Source of the DNA: Arthrobacter sp. SO5
GTDB taxonomy: Bacteria > Actinomycetota > Actinomycetes > Actinomycetales > Micrococcaceae
Direction: 5' to 3'
NCBI RefSeq assembly: GCF_020532805.1
Contig: NZ_MQTQ01000030.1
Coordinates: 1-58,891 of the forward strand
DNA: 58,891 bases
Every line of letters starts with the position of its first letter. Position 1 is the first letter of the stretch. This document shows, in pieces, positions 1 to 8,125 of this stretch. The position numbers and the translations under genes were made by a program. Under the pieces are notes generated by a model. The model was given only the letters and a program-made list of their open reading frames with translations, was not told the origin of the DNA and made no database searches.

Positions 1-74
1 CAACCAGTCTTAACCACCAGCCCCACCAGTCCAGCCGACGCGCCTTAACGCCTCCCGATTAATTCAGCAGTCTC

Positions 75-335
75 CTAGGGCTCGACGAGCACCAGGACTG
101 TTTCCGGACGGACGCCGTCGAATTTCATCGCTTCGGCTACCGCTTCGGACTCCATGATCCGCTGGAAAGTTTCCATGTCGGGGACTTGGGCGATCAGGCC
201 TACTCGATGGCTGTTTGCCGGGTCGATGAAGGTTCTAACCGTTATGCCCAGCGGCCCGAATACCTCTACCCTTTTTGGTGAGCTGAGCCAGTGCTCAACG
301 TCGTCGACTTCGTGGAAGATCATTAATGTTGGCAT
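75..335 (-). CDS. Conserved hypothetical protein, 86 aa
   Basis: A small soluble protein beginning MPTLMIFHEVDDVEHWLSS. The ATG at 335 is chosen over an upstream ATG because a strong GGAGG lies five bases before it. The sequence has the alternating character of a small alpha+beta ferredoxin-like barrel: two hydrophobic strands (TLMIFHEV, RVGLIAQVPD) and a helix (METFQRIMESEAVAEAMK) followed by a C-terminal strand (TVLVLVEP). This resembles small monooxygenase-like or YCII-like folds, but no catalytic motif is visible, so no function is assigned. It stands apart from its neighbours, with a decayed operon directly upstream on the same strand. Confidence 0.6.
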   Translation of the reverse strand: MPTLMIFHEVDDVEHWLSSPKRVEVFGPLGITVRTFIDPANSHRVGLIAQVPDMETFQRIMESEAVAEAMKFDGVRPETVLVLVEP

Positions 336-476
336 CGTTGCCTCCGCTTTCTGGGGTGGTGCCAGGAGCCGGCTGGTCAAGGGGCCGCGTGGGGACATCC
401 TGATCAGGCTGAACGTACCACGGCCGCTGGTGCAGCGGTAGCGGGAAAACTGACCGTTCGGCCCCTCGCAAAGCGG

Positions 477-560
477 TCAGTCGAGAGTGAGTGCGATGCC
501 CCTTCCAACCCCTCGGCCCGCACCGGTAACGAGCTCAACGTTTCCCGTTAACACCTTCAT
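477..560 (-). pseudogene. SDR N-terminal remnant
   Basis: An ATG at 560 opens a reading frame of 27 codons that reads as the first strand and nucleotide-binding loop of a short-chain dehydrogenase (LVTGAGRGVGRGIALTLD, containing TGxxxGxG), then stops. Nothing downstream continues the family. The ATG overlaps the stop of the shifted frame of the preceding gene as ATGA, the usual sign of translational coupling, so this was probably the second gene of a two-gene operon whose 3' part has been deleted. Confidence 0.6.
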
Positions 561-755
561 TCCCGGGTGCTGAGCTGCCAATGGACTCGGATGGCCTCGG
601 CAATGGGGCCTGCGGTGACGTCGACGCGGAAGGCAACGGGCGCGGATGCCCTGTGAATTGGCCTGAATCAACCCGTCTTTGCTGACGGTGTTGCCGCACA
701 CGCAGGTGATGGTGGTGACATCATGACCGGTAACGTCGGCGGTTTCAGTGTCCAT
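557..755 (-). pseudogene. Frameshifted small CxC-motif protein
   Basis: The ATG at 755 has an excellent ribosome binding site (GGAGG, five bases away). The protein starts MDTETADVTGHDVTTITCVC and has a CVCGN motif typical of small zinc-ribbon or secondary-metal sites. Around position 650 the coding character moves to another frame, which then reads APVAFRVDVTAGPIAEAIRV and ends at 557, overlapping the next start codon. In the original frame the sequence becomes an arginine/proline-rich shadow (RARCLPRRRHRRPHC). The simplest reading is a gene broken by a one-base indel; a sequencing error or recoding cannot be excluded. Confidence 0.5.
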
Positions 756-863
756 GATGACCTCCCCGTAGATGGAAAGACGTTCTTCAATCAGCTTATG
801 CCTGCAGATCCGTGCAGTCGCCCTGGAGCCCGATACACCTCAGCTGCCGGTGGCCGTTCTGGC

Positions 864-2063
864 CTACGCGCGGCCCTTCAGGATCAGGTTCCAGTAGACC
901 CTGGGGAAAATGTCGCGGTCCACCACCCACGATGCCCGGCTCTCTTTCCACGTTGGCACCTTCGGGACAGAGGGCATGGGCCGGTACTCGGCGTCGAACT
1001 CGGCGAAAACCACCGTAGAACCGGACACCGTGAAGGGGCACACCGAGTACCCGTCGTACTTTTCCGTCAGGGGTTTTCCGTCCCGGGCGGCGACCAGGTT
1101 CTTGGCCAGGACTTTTGTCTGCTTGCGCAGCGCCCCGCCGGATTTGGAGTTGGTGGTGGCCGCGGCATCCCCGAGGGACCAGATGTTCGGAAACCGGACG
1201 TGCCGGAGGGTCTGCGGATCCACGTCCACAAACCCGCCCGAGTCACCGGGGGCGGGCAACTCCGTGGCCTTGAGCCAGTCTGGGGCTGACTGCGGCGGGA
1301 CCGCGTTGAGCACGTCGTAATGGAGCTCCTCGGCGATCCCGGTGGCATTGTTCCGGATCAGCGCGTTCTGCGTCGCAGCATCCACCATCACCAGTTCGCT
1401 GTTGAGGCGCAGTTCGATGCCGTACTCGGCAATTTTGCGGTTCAGTTCGTCATCCACCCCGGGCACCCCGAACACGGTGGGGTATGGCTGCACCATGACT
1501 ACCCGGATGTCCCGGAGCACTCCCTGCTCACGCCAGTGGTCGCAGGCCAGGTACATTGGTTTCTGCGCGGCGCCCCCGCATTTGATGGGTCCGGAGGGCA
1601 TGGTGAAGACGGCCGTTCCGGCCTTGAGACCGCTGAGAAGCGTCCAGGCCTTGGCGGCAAGGCTGAACTCATAGTGGGACGCCCCGGCGGGGGAATGGAC
1701 GGCGTCGGCCAGACCCGGGATCTTGTCCCAATCCAGCTGCAGGCCCGGGCAGACCACCAAGTGCCCGAACCCCAGCTGACCTCCCGACGCCAACGACACC
1801 GTCTTGCCCGCCGGGTCGATGTCCACCGCACTGTCCCGGATCCATTCCACGCCCTGCGGCATGACGGAGCGCTGTGGCCGGGCGGCCTCTGATGCCGTCG
1901 CCCTCCCGCCGGCGATGTGCGAGAACAGCGGCTGGTAAAAGTGCTGGTCCCCGGGTTCCACCACCGCCACATCCTTCACCCCGTAGCGATGGAGGCGCGC
2001 CGCCAGGGAGACGCCGGCGTTACCCCCGCCAATGATGAGGACTTCGTAGTGCTGCCCGGCCAT
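864..2063 (-). CDS. Sulfide:quinone oxidoreductase-like flavoprotein
   Basis: A 399-residue NAD(P)/FAD-dependent oxidoreductase. Visible features are the N-terminal FAD-binding IIGGGNAGVSLAARL (residues 10-24), the second dinucleotide region and the flavin-contacting GDA motif (298-300, IWSLGDAAAT). Cys162 (IKCGGAAQK) and Cys342 (YSVCPFTV) sit where type II sulfide:quinone reductases carry their two redox cysteines. Such enzymes oxidise sulfide at the cytoplasmic membrane face and pass electrons to quinone; length and the hydrophobic C-terminus (VYWNLILKGRA) fit. The gene lies 4 bp after a truncated 25-codon ORF that ends GGAGAAGTAG, which supplies its ribosome binding site. No sulfur dioxygenase or rhodanese neighbour is present, so the physiological partner is open. 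Confidence 0.85.
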   Translation of the reverse strand: MAGQHYEVLIIGGGNAGVSLAARLHRYGVKDVAVVEPGDQHFYQPLFSHIAGGRATASEAARPQRSVMPQGVEWIRDSAVDIDPAGKTVSLASGGQLGFGHLVVCPGLQLDWDKIPGLADAVHSPAGASHYEFSLAAKAWTLLSGLKAGTAVFTMPSGPIKCGGAAQKPMYLACDHWREQGVLRDIRVVMVQPYPTVFGVPGVDDELNRKIAEYGIELRLNSELVMVDAATQNALIRNNATGIAEELHYDVLNAVPPQSAPDWLKATELPAPGDSGGFVDVDPQTLRHVRFPNIWSLGDAAATTNSKSGGALRKQTKVLAKNLVAARDGKPLTEKYDGYSVCPFTVSGSTVVFAEFDAEYRPMPSVPKVPTWKESRASWVVDRDIFPRVYWNLILKGRA

Positions 2064-2067
2064 GGCG

Positions 2068-2145
2068 CTACTTCTCCACGATCTTGCCGTGAGCGGCTCC
2101 CTGGGGCGTGTCCCATTCCACGGGTGTTCCCTTGCTTAGCGACAT
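2068..2145 (-). pseudogene. Truncated DUF2945 (hypervirulence-associated TUDOR) leader ORF
   Basis: A 25-codon frame starting MSLSKGTPVEWDTPQGAAHG. It reads as the N-terminus of DUF2945 proteins (KGTxVxWxTxQGxxHGKIVEK), which are normally about 60-70 residues, but here a TAG follows KIVEK immediately. The stop lies 4 bp before the flavoprotein ATG, and the last codons double as its Shine-Dalgarno sequence, so translation of this stub probably delivers ribosomes to the next gene. The start is preceded by AGGAG (in CCGAGGAGCGCCG). It is either a decayed gene kept for coupling or a short leader peptide. Confidence 0.6.
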
Positions 2146-2334
2146 CGGCGCTCCTCGGATAGGGCGGTTCCAGCAGCGCACGGTGAACAGCAACCGGAGC
2201 CTCAATACTAAGCATGATGATCTTTATTGGGTACCATCAGGGGTTCCTGGCCCGGGATCTTGTCCCATGACGGCGGGGGCCTGGAGTTCCCGCTCGGGTG
2301 GAGACGAAGAATCCCGCCCAGCTCAGCGGGTTAC

Positions 2335-3522
2335 TCATAACGAGCCTTCGGTTGAGGGGGTCGGAGCTGGCGGGGCGACACGCGCCCGGCGGGTGAGGTG
2401 CAGGGTCCACGCCGCGCCGAGGAACGCAATGCCGCCACCCACCGCAAAGGCCCACGGAATTCCGGCCGCTCCGGCCACCAACCCCAGTGCCGCCGGGCCG
2501 AACCCCAGGCCCAGGTCCATGAAGGCGCTGGCGGTTCCTGCGGCCGCACCCCGCTCCGACGGGCGAGCGGTCGCGAAGATCGCCGCAAAGAACGCCGGCG
2601 TCGAGAACGAGACGCCAACGGCGCTGGCCACCACGCCGGCCAGGAAACCCAGCGGGCTGGGAGAAAGTGCCATTAACCCCAGGCCCACGCCAATGGCCAC
2701 CAATGACCCCGTCGCCAGCGGCAACACGGGCAGCCGGTCCGGTAACTTCGCGAAGACGACGCGACACAGCACAACCACCGCTCCGTAGAGGAACAGCGCC
2801 AGGCTGGTGTTGCTGAGTTTGATCTGCTCGGAGTACAGGGACGCGAATGCGAGGACGCCGCTCACCGCCGCCAGAGACGCGAAAAAGCCCAAGGACAGGG
2901 GAATCGCCGGCCGGTGGATGAGCGCCGTCGGGCCTTCTCCGCTGGGCGTTCTTGCCGGCTCCGGCAGGAACGCCGAGATGATGGCGGCCAGGACCGTGAG
3001 GGCGGCGGCACCGAACCAGGCGGTGGCGAAGGCGCCGACGCCGATCAGCACCTCAGCGAGAACCGGCCCCAACGCGATGCCAAGGTAGAGCCCAAGCGAG
3101 TTGTAGCTGAGTGCCTCACCCGTCCGGCCCGGCGGGGCGATATCGGCGAGCATAGCGAAGCCGGCTACGAAGAACGCCGCCTCAGCCACCCCCTGCAACA
3201 GGCGCACAACGACGATCAGCGCGAGCGAGCCCACCACCGGCATCAGCAGCATACCCACCCCACTGGTCAGTGCGCCGAATATCAGCAGAGGCCTGCGGCC
3301 CAGGGTTTCGGCGAGCCTGCCAGCAAAGGGCCGACAGATCAACGCGGTGACACCGAAGGCTCCGAAGGCCAGCCCAGCGCCGGACTCGTTGGAACCGACC
3401 GGACCGGTGACATAGAGCGGGAGCGTATAGATGGCAACCCCGAACGCCGTGAAATAGGCGAGCTCGGCGATGCTCAGCCCGATAAACGTCGGGGTAAGCA
3501 GCCGTTCGGTCGACGGAGCCAT
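2335..3522 (-). CDS. MFS transporter
   Basis: A 395-residue integral membrane protein with about twelve hydrophobic segments. The major facilitator signature is visible in loop 2-3 (FAGRLAETLGRRPLL, near residues 65-80), and a central hydrophilic loop (PEPARTPSGEGPTALIHRP) separates the two six-helix halves. The family exports small drugs or metabolites by proton antiport. The gene is transcribed away from the TetR regulator at 3680, a standard arrangement for a repressor and its exporter. The C-terminal tail is proline-rich. The substrate cannot be read from sequence. Confidence 0.85.
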   Translation of the reverse strand: MAPSTERLLTPTFIGLSIAELAYFTAFGVAIYTLPLYVTGPVGSNESGAGLAFGAFGVTALICRPFAGRLAETLGRRPLLIFGALTSGVGMLLMPVVGSLALIVVVRLLQGVAEAAFFVAGFAMLADIAPPGRTGEALSYNSLGLYLGIALGPVLAEVLIGVGAFATAWFGAAALTVLAAIISAFLPEPARTPSGEGPTALIHRPAIPLSLGFFASLAAVSGVLAFASLYSEQIKLSNTSLALFLYGAVVVLCRVVFAKLPDRLPVLPLATGSLVAIGVGLGLMALSPSPLGFLAGVVASAVGVSFSTPAFFAAIFATARPSERGAAAGTASAFMDLGLGFGPAALGLVAGAAGIPWAFAVGGGIAFLGAAWTLHLTRRARVAPPAPTPSTEGSL

Positions 3523-3531
3523 ATCCCCACG

Positions 3532-3681
3532 CTAATTGATCAATGAATCCGTGGATATACCGGCACCCAGGCGGCTGGCGAAGTCGTCGACCCGTGCGGC
3601 CAGATCCTGCGGCAGGGCGCCGAAGCGCAGTGCGAACTGCCCCTTTGCCGCCACTATACGACGCATTAGGATACTGAACAT
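3532..3681 (-). other. Possible 49-aa leader ORF or gene remnant
   Basis: On the minus strand an ATG at 3681 opens 49 codons that end 9 bp before the MFS start. The reading contains a well-formed, G/C-ending helical stretch (ALRFGALPQDLAARVDDFAS). Its start overlaps the TetR ATG on the other strand. It may be the 3' remnant of a lost gene, a translated leader for the MFS gene, or chance. No family is recognised. Confidence 0.25.
3535..3544. promoter_or_regulatory. Palindromes between MFS and TetR genes (possible operators)
   Basis: ATTGATCAAT is a perfect 10-bp palindrome 12 bp upstream of the MFS ATG. A second dyad, TGAAC-ATGA-GTTCA at 3675-3688, overlaps the TetR start codon. Both are candidates for the binding site of the divergently encoded TetR protein. 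They differ in sequence, so at most one is likely to be its cognate site. Confidence 0.3.
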
Positions 3682-4264
3682 GAGTTCAATGATCTATGAG
3701 AGCGACCTCAGCGCCCGGGGCAGGATCGTGGCCGCCGCACTCGGGCTCTTCGCGGCCGGGGGCTTTCGAGCGACCACGGTGCGTGCCATCGCAGCGGAGG
3801 CTGGGGTGAGCGCGGGCCTCGTAGTGCACCACTTCGGCAGCAAAGAAGGGCTCCGGCGCGAGTGCGACGAGCGAGTTCTGCGGTTCATCGTCGAGAAGGG
3901 GGAGAGCGACGCGCCCGCTGAGGTGCTCGCCGGTGCAGCGAACCCGTTTGGGCCGTATCTGGCCCGCATGCTCTATGAAACCGGAAGCTCCACGGACGCG
4001 CTTTTTGACGCTCTTCTCGCCACTGCCCGCGACGCCGTTGAGCTCGGGATCAAGTCAGGCACCATGCGAAAGTCCGACGACGTCGACGCCCAGGCCGCCG
4101 CACTGGTGACACTTGGTGTTGCCCCATTTTTCCTTGCGCATCAGCTGGCACGCTGGGCCGGCGGCGACGCGCTGGGCGGCATCAGCCGCATAGCGGAACC
4201 GATCGCCGACATCTACGCCCGCGGCCTTCTGCTCGGCCAGTCCCGGGGCGGTGCCGGCCAGTGA
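3680..4264 (+). CDS. TetR/AcrR family transcriptional regulator
   Basis: A 194-residue regulator starting MSSMIYESDLSARGRIVAAA; the start at 3680 is chosen because the HTH begins right after it, and an AGGA lies ten bases upstream. The N-terminal TetR helix-turn-helix is clear (TVRAIAAEAGVSAGLVVHHFGSKEGL as a pattern over residues 33-58), followed by a variable helical ligand domain. The family represses nearby transport genes and releases DNA on ligand binding. It is divergent from the MFS transporter and its stop overlaps the following glycosyltransferase start by 4 bp (GTGA), so it probably controls both. Confidence 0.85.
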   Translation: MSSMIYESDLSARGRIVAAALGLFAAGGFRATTVRAIAAEAGVSAGLVVHHFGSKEGLRRECDERVLRFIVEKGESDAPAEVLAGAANPFGPYLARMLYETGSSTDALFDALLATARDAVELGIKSGTMRKSDDVDAQAAALVTLGVAPFFLAHQLARWAGGDALGGISRIAEPIADIYARGLLLGQSRGGAGQ

Positions 4265-5451
4265 GAATTCTCTTGGCGACCGCCGGGTCGCGCGGCGACG
4301 TGGAGCCGTTCGCGGCGCTCGCTCGTCGAGCCATCGCGGAAGGCCACCAGGCACGCCTCGTGGCCCCGGACAACTCCGGGGCAGACCTGTCCGGCCTCGA
4401 TGTCGCCAGTATGGGGGTCGATTACTCGCGGATGATCGAGGATCAAGGCGTCTCGCTCGGCGCCGCGATCCGCTCGTTCCGCTCGGTCGTCCGACCAATC
4501 ATGCGCGGGGTCATTGTTGAGTCGGCACGCGCGGCCATGGAGTATCGGCCGGACGTCATCGTCTCGCATCCGAAAGTGCTCTCCGCCACCCTGGTCTCTG
4601 AAGCCCTCGGCATCCCGCATGTATTGGTCGAGATCGTACCGTCAGTCACCCCCACCCTCGCCTTCCCGGCCGCTGGCACCGTCACTCGGAGCCTTGGAAT
4701 ACTGAACCCGCTCACCTACGGGGCGGCCGCAGCAAGTGCGGCGCTGTTCCGGGGCGATCTTGACGAAGTCGCCAAGCTGGTCGGCGTGCCTCGGCGCCCG
4801 TCCGCCCCGCCTGCCGCAACTGTCCTGCCCATCAGCCCCGCCATCCTCGGCAGGCCGGACGACTGGCCCGACAATGTGCACCTAACCGGAGCGTGGAACA
4901 CCGAATCCGCTCGCGTGCCGTTACCAGTCGAGGTTGCCGAGTTTGTCGCGCGAGGTGGATTCGTCTACGCGGGATTCGGATCGATGGCAGCGGGCGATCC
5001 GGTTGCTCGCGCCAAGGAGGTAGTCCGCGGTATCCGTGATTACGGCGCTCGCGCTATGCTCGCCTGTGGCCTTGGCGGACTGGAGGTTCCCTCGGACCTT
5101 TTGGGCAATGATGTGCTGGTGGTCAGCTCGGTGGACCACCGGCTGGTCCTGCCGCACGCCGAGGCCGCGGTCCATCACGGCGGAATCGGTACTGTCCACG
5201 CGGCGACCCGTGCCAGCACCGTCTCGGTGGTCGTCCCCTTTATCGCGGATCAGCCGTTCTGGGGAGCCCGGCTGCATGCGCGCGGCCTCTCGCCCGCTCC
5301 GATTCCCCGGAAGCGACTAACAGCTGCGCAACTTACCTCGACACTCGAAAATGCCGGACGGTACCGCACGGCCGTGGCCGCGGCTTCCCTGTCGATGGCC
5401 GATGAAGATGGCACTGGCGCAGCGCTGGCCGTCATTGCAAACGTGCTCTGA
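4261..5451 (+). CDS. GT1/MGT-like glycosyltransferase
   Basis: A 396-residue glycosyltransferase of the GT1 (UDP-glycosyltransferase/macrolide glycosyltransferase) type. The N-terminal acceptor domain begins MRILLATAGSRGDVEPFAAL, the classic glycine-rich start. The C-terminal donor domain has FVYAGFGSMAAGD (about residue 240) and the nucleotide-sugar motif VHHGGIGTVHAATRA followed by PFIADQPFWGARL. Such enzymes move a sugar from a nucleotide donor to a lipid, polyketide or drug. The GTG start overlaps the TetR stop (GTGA), implying coupled translation. With an exporter on the other side, a detoxification role (glycosylate and expel) is plausible but inferred. Confidence 0.85.
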   Translation: MRILLATAGSRGDVEPFAALARRAIAEGHQARLVAPDNSGADLSGLDVASMGVDYSRMIEDQGVSLGAAIRSFRSVVRPIMRGVIVESARAAMEYRPDVIVSHPKVLSATLVSEALGIPHVLVEIVPSVTPTLAFPAAGTVTRSLGILNPLTYGAAAASAALFRGDLDEVAKLVGVPRRPSAPPAATVLPISPAILGRPDDWPDNVHLTGAWNTESARVPLPVEVAEFVARGGFVYAGFGSMAAGDPVARAKEVVRGIRDYGARAMLACGLGGLEVPSDLLGNDVLVVSSVDHRLVLPHAEAAVHHGGIGTVHAATRASTVSVVVPFIADQPFWGARLHARGLSPAPIPRKRLTAAQLTSTLENAGRYRTAVAAASLSMADEDGTGAALAVIANVL

Positions 5452-5556
5452 ACGGACAAGACCGGCGAGTCCAACGTCGTCCGCCTCATGTGGCGTCAAC
5501 CGGCCGAGAAGACGCTGTTGACCACCAAGACGCGCCCCCACCCACAAATTGTGTCT

Positions 5557-7134
5557 CTACCGGCCGCTCACCTGCCCGGACAGCTTAGCGATGGGTGCGA
5601 GCACGATCGGTCGGGCGGCGTACCACCCGGCCGCCGTGACGGCGATGGCGGCCGCGAAGAGCCAGAATCCGACCCAGTTCACCGCGTCGGTGCCGCCGAA
5701 CATGTGGTTCAGGTTGCGCAGCGCACCGGTCGCGAACACCAGGAACACATGGACGAGTATGAAAGCCACGAAAAACAGCATCGTCGGGAAGTGAAGCGCG
5801 CGCGCGACCTCCACCGGGTAGGCCCTGTTCAGCGTCTTTGCGTTCTTCGGCCAGAACTCGCTCATGCGCACGCCCGTGATCGCCGCGAGCGGGGCCGCGA
5901 TGAACACCACGACGAAGTACATCAGCTGCTGCAGGCTGTTGTAGTTCACCCAGCCGTTCTCCACTGGCCAGTCGAGTGTCATGTACTGCAGGAGCGCGGA
6001 GAGTGCGTTCGGGAACACCTCCCAGCTGGTCGGGAGGATGCGCATCCAGTGGCCGGAGGCGAACAGCAGCACCACAAAGATGAGTCCGTTGGCCAGCCAC
6101 AAAATGTCCAGCGACTGGTGCAGCCACAGGTTGATGCTGATTTTCCTGCCACCGCGTTTCGGCGTCCAGAACGCGGGGGGCTTCTGCTGGGTGCGCACCT
6201 GGTAGCCCGAGCGGATGATGAGCGCCAGCAGGAAGAAGTTCAGGAAGTGCGCCCACTGCGCCCACCACGGGAAGCCGGGCTCGGCCGTCGGAGGCAGGCT
6301 GTATTCGCCCGGGTAGCGCGCGAGGAATTCCGGCACGCCCGGCAGCGTGGTCACACCGCGGGCGGCAAGCACAAGAATCCCGGCGGCGGCTACTGCGCCG
6401 GCTGCGAGGAGTACCACGAGCTTGATCCACTGGCCCAGGGTGCGCGAGCCGTAGAGCCGTGCCTCGGCCTTTGGTCTCACGGGCTTTTCGGCGACGACGG
6501 GCTTTTCGGCGACGACGGGATGGGCCGCCGACGCCGTGGCGGCGGGCGTGGGCTGGGCGACTAACGCGAGGACCCCAGGTGCAGTCTCGGCCACCGGCGG
6601 CGTCGCCTCGGCAACGGTTTCCTTCACGCTGGCAGCCGGGGCAGGCGCCTGGACAATGTGGTCGGGATGCGCAGGCACCGCGGCGGCAGCGGCAGCGGCC
6701 GCGGGAGCAAGTCCCGCCGGTGGCCACGGCTCACCACCGGTGACACGGGGAAGACCGCGACGGAGCGAGGTGGTTCCCGCCGTCGACGTCGTCGTCGCCG
6801 TGACCGGTGTGGCGGGTGTGGCGGGTATGGGGGGAGCCGCGGACGGAGCCGCCACGGATAGCGCAGCCTCGGCCGCGGGCGGCCAGGGCTTGCCGCCCGG
6901 CACCCGTGGCAGGCCGCGGCGCAGCTGCCGCGTCCCGGCGTCGGCCTTCACTGCGGCGGCCGGTGCGGACAATGCCTCAGCCGGCGTCGTTTCCTGGGCA
7001 ACAGCCGGCGCCGCGGACGCCTCCACTCCTGTGGTGACACTGCGTGCTGGCACCGGCCCTGCTGGTGGCCAGGGCTCGCCGCCCGGCACGCGCGGCAGGC
7101 CCCGCCGAAGAGGCCGGGACTGAGTTGCTGTCAC
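5557..7134 (-). CDS. Membrane cytochrome b with triple [11 protein letters not shown] motif, ETF-linked
   Basis: A 525-residue protein in two parts. Residues 1-235 are an Ala/Pro-rich, low-complexity tail holding three near-identical motifs, [18 protein letters not shown], at 9-26, 71-88 and 124-141, and a VVAEKP duplication near 208-218. Residues 236-510 hold about six membrane helices of the cytochrome b561/formate-dehydrogenase-gamma style, with candidate haem histidines H296, H339, H362, H448 and H462. The GTG start overlaps the etfA stop as GTGA, so it is the last gene of an etfB-etfA-cytochrome operon. I infer that it takes electrons from ETF, or from an enzyme recruited by the repeated motif, into the membrane. 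The motif is unlike ordinary linker sequence because it is conserved while the spacers are not. Confidence 0.8.
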   Translation of the reverse strand: MTATQSRPLRRGLPRVPGGEPWPPAGPVPARSVTTGVEASAAPAVAQETTPAEALSAPAAAVKADAGTRQLRRGLPRVPGGKPWPPAAEAALSVAAPSAAPPIPATPATPVTATTTSTAGTTSLRRGLPRVTGGEPWPPAGLAPAAAAAAAAVPAHPDHIVQAPAPAASVKETVAEATPPVAETAPGVLALVAQPTPAATASAAHPVVAEKPVVAEKPVRPKAEARLYGSRTLGQWIKLVVLLAAGAVAAAGILVLAARGVTTLPGVPEFLARYPGEYSLPPTAEPGFPWWAQWAHFLNFFLLALIIRSGYQVRTQQKPPAFWTPKRGGRKISINLWLHQSLDILWLANGLIFVVLLFASGHWMRILPTSWEVFPNALSALLQYMTLDWPVENGWVNYNSLQQLMYFVVVFIAAPLAAITGVRMSEFWPKNAKTLNRAYPVEVARALHFPTMLFFVAFILVHVFLVFATGALRNLNHMFGGTDAVNWVGFWLFAAAIAVTAAGWYAARPIVLAPIAKLSGQVSGR

Positions 7135-8114
7135 TTCTTCCGAGCCTCAAGGGCGCTGATCAGCTGGGGTACAACCTTGAAGAGATCGCCCACCACACCA
7201 AAGTCGGCGATCTCGAAGATGGGTGCGTCTGCATCCTTGTTGATGGCGACGATCGTCTTCGCGGTCTGCATGCCGGCCCGGTGCTGGATCGCGCCGGAAA
7301 TGCCCAGCGCGATATACAGCTGTGATGACACGGAAACCCCGGTCTGGCCGACCTGTTGCGACTGCGGGATGAAGCCTGCATCCACTGCGGCGCGCGAGGC
7401 ACCAATGGCAGCTCCGAGTGTGTCGGCGAGCTGTCCGACGAGGGCGAACTGCTCTTCCGACCCGAGGCCGCGGCCACCGGCAACAACCTTTGCGGCACCG
7501 CGCAGCTCCGGCCGCGAGGTGGCGACCACTGCCTCATCGAACGAGTCGATCCGCGCGGCGGGCTTCCCGGAGGGCGTCACTGCCAGGGTCTCCGACGCTT
7601 CCGGCTGAGCCGCAGCGCGCGCCTCGATGGAGCCCTGGCAGACCGTAATGACCGGCGCCCCGAACGTGGACGTGGAGGTCACATTGTAGGCGCCACCGTA
7701 GACGGAATGGTGTGCCACGACGCCCTCCTCATCGCGTGACACGCCGATCGCGTCGACGGAAACCGCCGCCCGCGAACGGGCGGCGTACCGGCCGGCAAGA
7801 TCCCGCCCGTTGAGAGAATGCGAAATCAGGATCGCGTCCGGCTGCACGTGCTCCACAGCGGCGGTAAGCGCATCGACGCCCGGCACGCCGAGCGCGGAAG
7901 GATCCGGAGTCTCCGCGATCAGGACGTGCGCAGCACCAAGGACGGCAGCCTCCGCGGCGGCGGCGCCCCCGGCCCCGGGTGAGGCAAGTACCAGTGCAAT
8001 CGGCGTGCCCACGGCGGCGGCAGCACCGAAGAGTCCGGGTGCGGCCTTCTCGAGTTCACCGGAAGCCCGGGTTTCCACGACGACGAGGATTGCGTCACGC
8101 GCGAATTCAGTCAT
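7131..8114 (-). CDS. etfA: Electron transfer flavoprotein, alpha subunit
   Basis: A 327-residue ETF alpha/FixB protein. The N-terminal adenine-nucleotide-hydrolase-like domain is followed by the highly conserved C-terminal FAD domain, with [20 protein letters not shown] (about residues 212-230), the [18 protein letters not shown] segment and [16 protein letters not shown], which bind FAD. The family accepts electrons from acyl-CoA and other dehydrogenases as an alpha-beta heterodimer. It lies 11 bp after etfB and overlaps the cytochrome b start. No ETF:quinone oxidoreductase or acyl-CoA dehydrogenase gene is present in the window, which makes the attached cytochrome the obvious candidate outlet. 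Confidence 0.95.
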   Translation of the reverse strand: MTEFARDAILVVVETRASGELEKAAPGLFGAAAAVGTPIALVLASPGAGGAAAAEAAVLGAAHVLIAETPDPSALGVPGVDALTAAVEHVQPDAILISHSLNGRDLAGRYAARSRAAVSVDAIGVSRDEEGVVAHHSVYGGAYNVTSTSTFGAPVITVCQGSIEARAAAQPEASETLAVTPSGKPAARIDSFDEAVVATSRPELRGAAKVVAGGRGLGSEEQFALVGQLADTLGAAIGASRAAVDAGFIPQSQQVGQTGVSVSSQLYIALGISGAIQHRAGMQTAKTIVAINKDADAPIFEIADFGVVGDLFKVVPQLISALEARKK

Positions 8115-8125
8115 GTCGATACTCC

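Noticed and set aside
5488..6564. Plus-strand frame opposite the cytochrome b gene
   Set aside because: Composition is charged and repetitive (EHH, RRE); the opposite strand has membrane helices and conserved histidines.
5557..7134. Repeated DNA in the cytochrome tail considered as a CRISPR or minisatellite
   Set aside because: Copies are 108-162 bp apart at unequal distances, lie in frame in a coding region and are conserved at protein level, so they are a protein motif.
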